Positions 32,052 to 43,627 of a DNA stretch of 64,000 nucleotides are shown here, piece by piece. Position numbers and translations under genes: made by a program. Source of the stretch: an uncultured Corynebacterium sp. GTDB lineage: Bacteria > Actinomycetota > Actinomycetes > Mycobacteriales > Mycobacteriaceae. How positions within the stretch are numbered: the stretch's first letter is position 1; each line of letters opens with the position of its first letter. Under the pieces are notes generated by a model. That model made no database searches. It saw nothing but the letters and a program-made list of their open reading frames with translations, and was not told where the DNA came from. The stretch lies in assembly GCF_946222835.1 (NCBI RefSeq), contig NZ_CAMIHD010000011.1:1-64000 (forward strand), in the 5' to 3' direction.

Positions 32052-33465
32052 GATGATCCCCTAAAGCCTGAATAAACAAAGGATCGTGAGTAACGGAGGC
32101 GACGGTGGTACCACCATCGGCCAGCTCGCGCAGCAAGCGCACCAGCTCCACAAAGGTCTGCGGATCCTGCCCAAAAGTAGGCTCATCAAGGAGTACTACC
32201 TCAGGTGAGGTAACCAACGCAGTAGCTACCGAAAGGCGACGCTTCTCGCCTCCTGAAAGCGTGAAAGGATTAGCCTCCAATAGGTGCTCCAGGCGCAGGG
32301 AATCCACCAATTGGGCTATGCGCTCTTCGGGCGGTTTTACTCGCATGACTTTTGGTGCCACACGCAGCTCTTCCGCTACGGTGCGAGAAACAAACTGGTG
32401 CTCCGGGTTTTGGAATACGAATCCAATGCGGTCTGCCAACTCACGAGACTTCCACCGAATCGGTGGCCCCTTGACCCCACGGCGCACAAAGTCTGCCACT
32501 CCGATCTCGCCGGAGATAGCCGGCAGCAAGCCCGCCATGGTCATCAACCATGTCGATTTTCCTGCACCATTAGGACCTGTAATCACAGTCGAAGCGCCCG
32601 CCGGCAGAGAAATCGTGCGCGGTGGGCCGAAGCGAGTAACCAAATCCTTACTCCAGAGAGCAGCGTCGCCTTCCCCAGCTGCACCATCGCCCAACTCGCG
32701 GGCCTGCGGGAGCCCTTCGACACGTCGGCGCTTTGCTACTTGCTCAAAGGGTCCATCGGCCACGATGCGCCCATGCGCAATTTCCACGGCACGGTCAAGC
32801 AGTCCTTCCCAGGCCGAATGTTGGTGTTCTACCACCACGAGGGTAGCTCCAGTCTCTTCTACCAGTGCAGAAACGGCTCGAACCACATCGCGTGCGCCGG
32901 CAGGGTCAAGATTGGCAGTGGGCTCGTCAAGTAGAACCACACCGGCACCCATAGCGATTACACCCGCTAAAGCAAGGCGTTGCTTTTGGCCACCAGACAG
33001 GCGCTCGGTGGGGAAATCCAATTCTACGAACGGGCCGACCAGATTCTTGGCCGCGGCTACGCGGCGCCATATCTCTTCCCTCGGATACGCTAGGTTCTCG
33101 CAGCCGAATGCAATATCGTCTCCCACTCGAGCTGAGATAACCTGCGAATCCGGGTCCTGCAACACCAACCCTACGGGAATGGATTGTCCCGGTTCCTCCA
33201 CCGCGCCAGTGGAATCTTCCAAGAGGATCTCTCCGGCTCGGGTTCCCTCTTCATCGGAGCCCAGCACCCCGGCTATAGCAGCTAGGAATGTGGACTTGCC
33301 GGATCCAGAGTCTCCGCAGAGCAATACCCGCTCGCCCGGTTCAATAACCAGGTCAATATCAGCTAACGCTGGCTGGGTGCGCCCAGCATGCGTCCAACCA
33401 AAACCGCGGGTGGTAATTTTTGTGGGCCTTCCCGCCAGAGTGGAAAAGTCAGTCACAGTGCCCAT
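32029..33465 (-). CDS. ECF transporter double ATPase (YkoD-like)
   Basis: A 478-residue protein with two fused ABC ATPase domains. The first has Walker A GDSGSGKST, signature LSGGQKQR and VVLLDEPTANLD; the second has GPNGAGKST, LSGGEKRR and VVLLDEPTFGQD. Both sites look catalytic. Two ATPases in one chain is the YkoD layout. It begins 5 bases after the YkoE-like gene and overlaps the EcfT gene. Confidence 0.92.
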   Translation of the reverse strand: MGTVTDFSTLAGRPTKITTRGFGWTHAGRTQPALADIDLVIEPGERVLLCGDSGSGKSTFLAAIAGVLGSDEEGTRAGEILLEDSTGAVEEPGQSIPVGLVLQDPDSQVISARVGDDIAFGCENLAYPREEIWRRVAAAKNLVGPFVELDFPTERLSGGQKQRLALAGVIAMGAGVVLLDEPTANLDPAGARDVVRAVSALVEETGATLVVVEHQHSAWEGLLDRAVEIAHGRIVADGPFEQVAKRRRVEGLPQARELGDGAAGEGDAALWSKDLVTRFGPPRTISLPAGASTVITGPNGAGKSTWLMTMAGLLPAISGEIGVADFVRRGVKGPPIRWKSRELADRIGFVFQNPEHQFVSRTVAEELRVAPKVMRVKPPEERIAQLVDSLRLEHLLEANPFTLSGGEKRRLSVATALVTSPEVVLLDEPTFGQDPQTFVELVRLLRELADGGTTVASVTHDPLFIQALGDHHVEVEGA

Positions 33466-33470
33466 ACGCC

Positions 33471-34088
33471 CTAAGCGCGCTGTTCACGGCCTGCGGCGAA
33501 ACGATCCAAAGCACCTGTCTTCGCTAGCGCCTTCACCACGAAAAAGCCCAAAGCACCGGCGAGGATAGCACCAGAGATAGTCAGCGTGACCAAATAAATC
33601 ATCTGGAACTCGAAGGAGCGAGCCAAGTTACCAGAAAGGAAGAGCTCGAGGATAAAAGCACCCCAGCCGGCCGCCATGCCGGCCAACACCGACACACCAA
33701 ATCCAAACTTTCGGTACAAGAAGATAGCCAGGATGATTTCCACGCCGAGCCCTTGTGCCAAGCCGGAATACAAGGTTTCAATGCCCCACTGGGACCCCAG
33801 CACTGCGGACACAGTGGCCGCTAGGACCTCAACGTATACAGCTGCACCTGGCTTACGGATGATAAGGCCACCCAGCACGCCACCAATGAGCCAAATACCG
33901 GTAGCTATACCGCCCAACCCCGGGGTAATAGCATCCATTGCTTGGAACCAGGCGTAGCCCACTGCGTTCCAACCCAAGAATACGAAGCCGCAAGCTACAC
34001 CCAGAACAGATGCAACCACGATATCGACTACGCGCCAATTCAAACTCCGCTTCGGAGCAGCAGACGCACGTACAGAATTAGTAGACAT
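33471..34088 (-). CDS. ECF transporter substrate-binding subunit (YkoE-like, thiamine precursor)
   Basis: A 205-residue membrane protein with about five to six helices (VVDIVVASVLGVACGFVFLG, GLGGIATGIWLIGGVLGGLI, GVSVLAGMAAGWGAFILELF). It resembles YkoE, the S component for hydroxymethylpyrimidine or thiamine. The TPP riboswitch immediately upstream strongly supports a thiamine-related substrate. The ATG at 34088 follows GGGAGGAAATT. It is the first gene of the operon. Confidence 0.9.
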   Translation of the reverse strand: MSTNSVRASAAPKRSLNWRVVDIVVASVLGVACGFVFLGWNAVGYAWFQAMDAITPGLGGIATGIWLIGGVLGGLIIRKPGAAVYVEVLAATVSAVLGSQWGIETLYSGLAQGLGVEIILAIFLYRKFGFGVSVLAGMAAGWGAFILELFLSGNLARSFEFQMIYLVTLTISGAILAGALGFFVVKALAKTGALDRFAAGREQRA

Positions 34089-34095
34089 AATTTCC

Positions 34096-34216
34096 TCCCT
34101 CTCGCCGGCATTATCCGGATCAGGTTCTACGGTTCACCGCGCATGTGGCGGCATCTCAGCCTCTACCTGCCTTTAAGACATTGTCTTCTCTATGCAGGAA
34201 GAAGCACCCGTGAGCT
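34096..34216 (-). ncRNA. TPP riboswitch (THI element)
   Basis: Minus-strand sequence contains the hallmark elements in order: CACGGGTGCT, GCTGAGATGCCG, ACCGTAGAACCTGATC and CGGATAATGCCGGCGAGAGG, followed within a few bases by the ribosome binding site of the YkoE-like gene. This closeness suggests control of translation initiation, though transcriptional control is possible. Confidence 0.95.
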
Positions 34217-34709
34217 GTACAATTTTCACTCTTTAGCATCCGCCATCAAGACGCACCTGACTAAAGACTGTGTTAATACTAGCAAGCACCGTTTGCCCCT
34301 CCCCCAACAGCCACTCACCGCATTAATGACAAATCCTGTGGAGCAACAGGGCCAAGAAACTATTCCTCCGATCATTCAGCAAACCAAACTATGGCAAGAC
34401 AAGGTATCCCTCCTGCACAGCTAACCCAGTCATTCCTACAACTAGCCGAGCAACTATCTACTTCCACAAAGTACTGAGAAAATCTCACCCAGATAACAAA
34501 GCTCGAAGTAGACCTAGCGGCGCAACTAATTTCGCTGGTCGAAAGCACCAACCCATTGGCTAGCAAAACACAAAGAATGGCCATTAGCACCAGCGAACCT
34601 AAAAGATTCAACTGGGCCAACGGCCATTCCCGTTCCCTAGAAGGTTGGGAAGATTACGCCCTTCCCATAGCGCACAGGTGCAGGACCTTAAGCAGCCCCA
34701 CTCCCACGA
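34217..34709. other. A+T-richer gap with a possible broken reading frame
   Basis: Nearly 500 bases separate the riboswitch from the end of the surface-protein gene. A plus-strand frame from 34391 to 34726 reads MARQGIPPAQLTQSFLQLAE, meets a TGA at 34475 and continues ENLTQITKLEVDLAAQLISL to a TAG. It may be a gene remnant, but I do not recognise it. A minus-strand frame at 34372-34620 is unconvincing. The promoter of the thiamine operon should lie near 34220-34280. Confidence 0.35.
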
Positions 34710-37700
34710 TTACTTGGAGGAGCTAGAGGAACCAGCGCCTGGTGCACAGGAGTTGATAAGCAATCCCAGTGCAAGTGCGCCAGCTGCAGCAAGAGCAACT
34801 CCGCCACCGATACGGCCAGCCTCCGGGCTAACCTTCTTCAGCATCATGTCAATCTGGCTAGCCTGCTTTGCAAGCGGGCCATTGTAGATACCCAGCTGCT
34901 TCTGCAGTCCAGCATTCTGCTGACCCAGCTGACGGTTAATACCATCAATCTGAGCAGAAACCTGCTTAACCAGCGGGGAGAAGCCCGGAATGTTCATCTG
35001 CGAAGCCAGACCAATTGGCAGCAAGAACAGCAGCGGCAAGCCAACGCCGGCAGCAGCCGGTGCACAACGCTTCCAATCAACATTGGAAGAGCCAGACGGG
35101 ATGCTGGAGCCACCCTCGTTGGAACCAGGCTTGTCCTTCTCCTCGATGGTGACCTCAACGGTATCGATTACCTTGCCTTCAGGATCCTTGACCTCAACAA
35201 CAATCTTGTCGCCAGGCTTAGCATCCTCATCCGGGGTCACAGTGATCGTGCCGTTGTCATCAATCTCAGCAGTACCCGAACCATCAGTGACCTCAACGGT
35301 AGTACCAGACTCAACGTCACCAGAATTCGGATCCTTCTCGATTTCAACAGACTCACCTGGGGTGGTCTTGGCATCGTTCCAGTCCGGCTTCTTCGTATCC
35401 GGTGTCTCAGCATCCGGCTTATCGACTAGGTCAGCCTTACCATTGCCATCCTTGTCGGTAATACCGGTATCACCAAGGCCGTCGCCGTCCTCGTCAGTGA
35501 CCGTGCCCTCAGGAACCTCAGACTCGTCCTTGTTGCTCTTTTCGTCACCATCGGTGTCCTCGTCACCATCATTGGTGCCGTCACCATCGGTATCCGGATT
35601 CAGCGGATCAAGGCCAGCTTCCTTCTCATCATCATTGGAAACACCGTCGCCATCAGCATCCGGGTCCTCTTCGTTGATGATGCCGTCGCCATCCTTATCG
35701 CCCTTCGGACCATCCTCATCATCCTTATCGATGATATCCGGGATGCCATCGCCATCCTTATCGGTGGTCTGATCCTTAGTCGGGTCGGACTCGTCCTTGT
35801 TCGGCTTACCATCACCGTCAGCGTCCTCATCACCATCATTGGTGCCGTCACCATCGGTATCCGGGTTGTACGGATCGGTACCAGCAGCCTTCTCATCAGA
35901 GTTATTGACGCCATCACCATCGATGTCCGGATCAACCGCATCCGGGATGCCGTCGCCATCAGTGTCATTGGTCAGCGGACCATCAGTGATGTCAGCCTTG
36001 CCGTCCTCTGGGTCCTTATCCGTCACGCCGGTATCGCCAAGGCCATCGCCGTCCTTGTCGGTTACCTTGCCCTCAGGAACCTCAGACTCATCCTTGTTCT
36101 TCTTACCATCACCGTCAGTGTCCTCATCACCATCATTGGTACCGTCACCATCGGTATCCGGATTCAGCGGATCAAGGCCAGCTTCCTTCTCATCATCATT
36201 GGAAACACCGTCGCCATCAGCATCCGGGTCCTCTTCGTTGATGATGCCGTCGCCATCCTTATCGCCCTTCGGACCATCCTCATCATCCTTATCGATGATA
36301 TCCGGGATGCCATCGCCATCCTTATCGGTGGTCTGATCCTTAGTCGGGTCGGACTCGTCCTTGTTCGGCTTACCATCACCGTCAGCGTCCTCATCACCAT
36401 CATTGGTGCCGTCACCATCGGTATCCGGGTTGTACGGATCGGTACCAGCAGCCTTCTCATCAGAGTTATTGACGCCATCACCATCGATGTCCGGATCCTG
36501 AGAATCTGGGATTCCGTCACCATCAGTGTCCGGATCTTCAATCATGCGCTCAGTTACGGTGAGCTTGAACTCATCCGTGTCTTCCTTGCCGTCCAAGGAT
36601 GCCTTCACCTCAACGTCATACGACTTCAAGTCAGCATCCGCAGGAACAGTACCCTCAATGGTCTTCGTCTCTGGGTTGTACTTCAGGAAGTCAGGAAGAC
36701 CAGTTACGGAAACCTCAGAACCATCAGTGGACTTAACCGGAATAGACACCTCTTCGCCACGCTGAACCTTCGTGTCCGGAACAGCATCGACGTTTACATC
36801 AGTACCCGGAACCTCCGGTTTAGTATCAGGCTCTTCAACCGTGACAGTAGCGTCAACGGTGTCCTTAGAACCATCCGGATAGGTCACCTCAACCGGAACA
36901 GTGATCTTGTCACCCGGCTTAGCATCCTCCGGAACCGGAACAGTCAACTCACCGGTCTTCTCATCAACCTTCACACCATCCGGAGCACCCTCACCCGGAG
37001 TGAACTTGGTGCCCTCCGGAGGAGTGGTCTCCTTACCGTCCTTGTCCTTAAAGTCCGGCTTGTCAACCTTGACATCATCGCCCGGCTTACCAGAACCATC
37101 CTCATACTCAGGCTCGAAAGACTCATTATCCTTCACAGCAGGAGCATCCGGCTCGTCGACAGTGACAGTTACATCAACATTGTCCTTAGAACCATCCGGA
37201 TAAGTCACATCAACCGGAACAGTGATCTTGTCACCCGGCTTAGCATCCTCCGGAACCGGAACAGTCAACTCACCGGTCTTCTCATCAACCTTCACACCAT
37301 CCGGAGCACCCTCACCCGGAGTGAACTTGGTGCCCTCCGGAGGAGTGGTCTCCTTACCGTCCTTGTCCTTAAAGTCCGGCTTGTCAACCTTGACATCATC
37401 GCCCGGCTTACCAGAACCATCCTCATACTTCGGAGTGAAATCCTCAGTATCCTTCGTTACAAGGACAGTCCATGCGGACACGTCGTTGCCACCGGAGACT
37501 AGGACAACGTTGAAGTAGTCGCCCTTCTTTGCATCTTCAGGGATATCGACGGTACAGGCTGCAACCTGGTCCTTGACTGCCTTGGACTGGTCGAGCTCGC
37601 AGGTCTTCAGAACCTTACCGTCCGTATCGCGCCACTCGACTTTCGAAGGCAGATCCGACAGTTCGCCATTGAACTCCGGAGTCACCTTGGTTCCTGGGGC

Positions 37701-39119
37701 AGCCGGCTTGTCCGTCGCGTTGTAGTCAGCCTTGATCGTCACCGGAGCATACGGCATGACCGCGTAGTTCATGTTGTAGATCGAGTTCACAGGCTTGCCG
37801 TAGCGGGGCTTGCCTTGGTCCTCGACACGCGAAGTCACGGTCTGGTTCCCTGCCGGGACAGCAGATGCACGGAAGTTGCCGCCTGCATTGAAACGCTGGA
37901 ACACGGGGGTGTGGAAGCCCGTGTAGCCGTCCTGGACGACACCGTCCTTGTTCTCCACCCAGACAAACACGTGGTTCGGGTTGAGAATGTCTTCACGGGT
38001 TTGTTTCGCGTCCTTGTAGTCGCCGAAGCGCAGGGAGTAGTTACCCTTTGCGTCAGTCTTACCGTAAACCGTCTTAGCAATGTACTCGGGGTGATCCTCG
38101 AGCATCTTCTTGGTCTCTTCGGCGAGCTTGTTCGGATCATCCTTATAGGTCTCATGCAACGTCTTGTTCGCTGCAGCACCATCCTTGGTGAGGGTCGACG
38201 CGTACACGGTGTAGCCCTCAGCGGCAACGTCGGTAGAGCCGTTCATAGCCGGGCCAGACGCCACGATGCCGCCATCCGCGTGACCGGATTCCAGCCACAC
38301 ACGTCCGGAGATGACGTTATTGGTATCCAGCTGGCCGCCCGCATTTGCAACAGGTCCTTCTGGGTCCTCAACAAGCTTGTCGCCCTTGGCAGCCAGGTAG
38401 CTGTTCTGGTGGCTTGGCGGAACCTCACGAAGGAAAGCAGCCGTCAACTGGATATTTCCGTCGGCTGCGGCTAAGGAGCCAAGGGGGTACTCAACGAGTC
38501 CGTTGAAGGAACCCGGCACGAAACCGTTGGCCTGACGGAACATCTCCACACGGTTGCCGCGCTCATTGGTAGACGGCTCCACCCAGATGCGGTGCTTCTG
38601 GTCGGTTCGTGCGGACCAGGTATGCTCAACGCCTAGCTTATCAGTCCAGGTGATACCCTTATCGCCCGTACCGAATGCATAGGTGCCTTTACCACCATTG
38701 CCACCGACCACGTCCGGCAAAGTGTGAGTCTTCGCGCTGAAGATCGGCGAGTACGAGCCGTCCTTATCTCGGAACTGTGCGTAGACGGTGACACCATCCA
38801 ACGGAACATTTCCGTTGTCGATGCTAGCACCCGGGTTGCCGTTCACCCCGGTCAAAAAGACGTGACCAGAAATCAGGCCCTTGCCAACACCATGAGCGTC
38901 GGTAAGGTTGGCAGCCTTAGTGACACGACCGCTGGCGATCATGTCGGCATCGATGATCTGGTTCGCGTCCGAAGCAGCAGTATTGGTTGCGGTTTGCGCA
39001 TACGCAACTGGTGTGGAAATCGGGTGGACAAACGGCGCCACAAGTGCGACCGAAAGCGCAGCGGCAGCAATCGTGGTACCACGACGGCGAGCAGCGCGAT
39101 TGAAACTCTTTATTTTCAA
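34710..39119 (-). CDS. Large repeat-rich surface protein (Rib/YPDG and calcium-binding TSP3-like repeats)
   Basis: A 1469-residue secreted protein. A signal peptide (TIAAAALSVALVAPFVHPIS, ending in YAQT near residue 42) leads to a 500-residue N-terminal region with SdrD-like B-type modules. Two tandem 107-residue YPDG/Rib-like repeats follow (about 560-774), then a Cadg-like module and a long DxDGDG-type repeat block (about 860-1233), predicted to bind calcium, made of two near-identical 188-residue copies. The C-terminus has two hydrophobic segments (about 1353-1375 and 1435-1457) around a Gln-rich helix and ends in GSSSSSK; no LPXTG is present. Initiation is at TTG, seven bases after AAGGAAGG. 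Likely an adhesin; function is inferred. Confidence 0.88.
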   Translation of the reverse strand: MKIKSFNRAARRRGTTIAAAALSVALVAPFVHPISTPVAYAQTATNTAASDANQIIDADMIASGRVTKAANLTDAHGVGKGLISGHVFLTGVNGNPGASIDNGNVPLDGVTVYAQFRDKDGSYSPIFSAKTHTLPDVVGGNGGKGTYAFGTGDKGITWTDKLGVEHTWSARTDQKHRIWVEPSTNERGNRVEMFRQANGFVPGSFNGLVEYPLGSLAAADGNIQLTAAFLREVPPSHQNSYLAAKGDKLVEDPEGPVANAGGQLDTNNVISGRVWLESGHADGGIVASGPAMNGSTDVAAEGYTVYASTLTKDGAAANKTLHETYKDDPNKLAEETKKMLEDHPEYIAKTVYGKTDAKGNYSLRFGDYKDAKQTREDILNPNHVFVWVENKDGVVQDGYTGFHTPVFQRFNAGGNFRASAVPAGNQTVTSRVEDQGKPRYGKPVNSIYNMNYAVMPYAPVTIKADYNATDKPAAPGTKVTPEFNGELSDLPSKVEWRDTDGKVLKTCELDQSKAVKDQVAACTVDIPEDAKKGDYFNVVLVSGGNDVSAWTVLVTKDTEDFTPKYEDGSGKPGDDVKVDKPDFKDKDGKETTPPEGTKFTPGEGAPDGVKVDEKTGELTVPVPEDAKPGDKITVPVDVTYPDGSKDNVDVTVTVDEPDAPAVKDNESFEPEYEDGSGKPGDDVKVDKPDFKDKDGKETTPPEGTKFTPGEGAPDGVKVDEKTGELTVPVPEDAKPGDKITVPVEVTYPDGSKDTVDATVTVEEPDTKPEVPGTDVNVDAVPDTKVQRGEEVSIPVKSTDGSEVSVTGLPDFLKYNPETKTIEGTVPADADLKSYDVEVKASLDGKEDTDEFKLTVTERMIEDPDTDGDGIPDSQDPDIDGDGVNNSDEKAAGTDPYNPDTDGDGTNDGDEDADGDGKPNKDESDPTKDQTTDKDGDGIPDIIDKDDEDGPKGDKDGDGIINEEDPDADGDGVSNDDEKEAGLDPLNPDTDGDGTNDGDEDTDGDGKKNKDESEVPEGKVTDKDGDGLGDTGVTDKDPEDGKADITDGPLTNDTDGDGIPDAVDPDIDGDGVNNSDEKAAGTDPYNPDTDGDGTNDGDEDADGDGKPNKDESDPTKDQTTDKDGDGIPDIIDKDDEDGPKGDKDGDGIINEEDPDADGDGVSNDDEKEAGLDPLNPDTDGDGTNDGDEDTDGDEKSNKDESEVPEGTVTDEDGDGLGDTGITDKDGNGKADLVDKPDAETPDTKKPDWNDAKTTPGESVEIEKDPNSGDVESGTTVEVTDGSGTAEIDDNGTITVTPDEDAKPGDKIVVEVKDPEGKVIDTVEVTIEEKDKPGSNEGGSSIPSGSSNVDWKRCAPAAAGVGLPLLFLLPIGLASQMNIPGFSPLVKQVSAQIDGINRQLGQQNAGLQKQLGIYNGPLAKQASQIDMMLKKVSPEAGRIGGGVALAAAGALALGLLINSCAPGAGSSSSSK
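35420..36535 (-). repeat. Tandem 564-base repeat coding for calcium-binding block
   Basis: The stretch around 35430-35960 recurs at 35990-36525 with an offset of 564 bases (188 codons); for example TCCGGGATGC begins at 35737 and at 36301. Copies are almost identical in the centre and diverge at the edges. Shorter DGDG units are nested within each. Confidence 0.85.
36830..37435 (-). repeat. Tandem 321-base repeat coding for YPDG/Rib-like modules
   Basis: The block at about 36830-37120 repeats at about 37150-37435 with a 321-base period (107 codons); GTGATCTTGTCACCCGGC starts at 36901 and 37222. The near identity of DNA suggests recent duplication or ongoing homogenisation. Confidence 0.85.
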
Positions 39120-39451
39120 GAAAAGGCCTTCCTTATGAAAAATTAGGGAACATAGAGAACAGGATTATGCCCTCACACTTAGCCTGGGCGTATAAACAAC
39201 TGATTTTTAGCTGATTCCGAACTGTCCTCAACCTGTAATGTTACTGAAATCAGCTGGGCAACACAACTCATGACTCTATTTAATTTTATTATTATGAGTG
39301 GTTAACGATGTCCACATCTCGCAACGGGGAAGATTTACCTAGTCAGTGACCCTTTGGATTTTTGGCTACCTTAAGTTGGTGATAACTCAGCTAAATATTT
39401 TTCTTGGAAATCAATACACTTCCTCTTAGCTATCGGCGATTTTTACGCATG
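39120..39451. other. A+T-rich promoter region of the surface-protein gene
   Basis: About 330 bases with no gene. AAGGAAGG at 39129-39136 is the ribosome binding site of the surface protein. The sequence is markedly richer in A+T than its neighbours, as often seen upstream of surface-protein genes. I found no promoter pair of good spacing. Confidence 0.5.
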
Positions 39452-39488
39452 AAAAAGCGTGTCTGGAGGTCCAGACACGCTTCTTTTT
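39452..39488. terminator. Terminator of rpoC
   Basis: AAGCGTGTCTGG and CCAGACACGCTT form a 12-base stem with a 4-base loop. T-runs follow on both strands (TTTTTC on the minus strand). It ends the rpoBC transcript about 40 bases after the rpoC stop. Confidence 0.9.
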
Positions 39489-39524
39489 GTGCAGCATTTA
39501 CGGCGCTGCTGCCCTCGCTTCTAC

Positions 39525-43520
<3,996 letters not shown>

Positions 43521-43590
43521 GTAATGTCTCCCTTTCATCCTCGTTGTCGAGGAATTGATGGCTTTCTATGAATTAAACGTTTATGCCCAG

Positions 43591-43611
43591 CCGCGGGGAT
43601 TTTCCCCGCGG
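43591..43611. repeat. Perfect hairpin between rpoB and rpoC
   Basis: CCGCGGGGA and TCCCCGCGG form a 9-base GC-rich stem with a 3-base loop, 17 bases downstream of rpoB. No T-run follows on the minus strand, so it is more likely an RNA-processing or stability element than a full terminator. Confidence 0.75.
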
Positions 43612-43627
43612 TGGACCAAGAAACTAA

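Noticed and set aside
34372..34620. 82-codon minus-strand frame with a hydrophobic start
   Set aside because: Starts at TTG without ribosome binding site, Cys/Ser-rich, no recognisable family.
35600..36541. Met/Arg/Thr-rich frames inside the DGDG repeat block
   Set aside because: Frame-shifted readings of the repeat; periodicity explains their openness.
34710..37435. Regular repeats resembling a CRISPR array at first sight
   Set aside because: Period is 321 or 564 bases, in frame, and codes for protein modules; no short repeats with unique spacers.
39180..39200. Half of a DtxR-like sequence (TTAGCCT) upstream of the surface-protein gene
   Set aside because: Only one weak half-site; too short to call.
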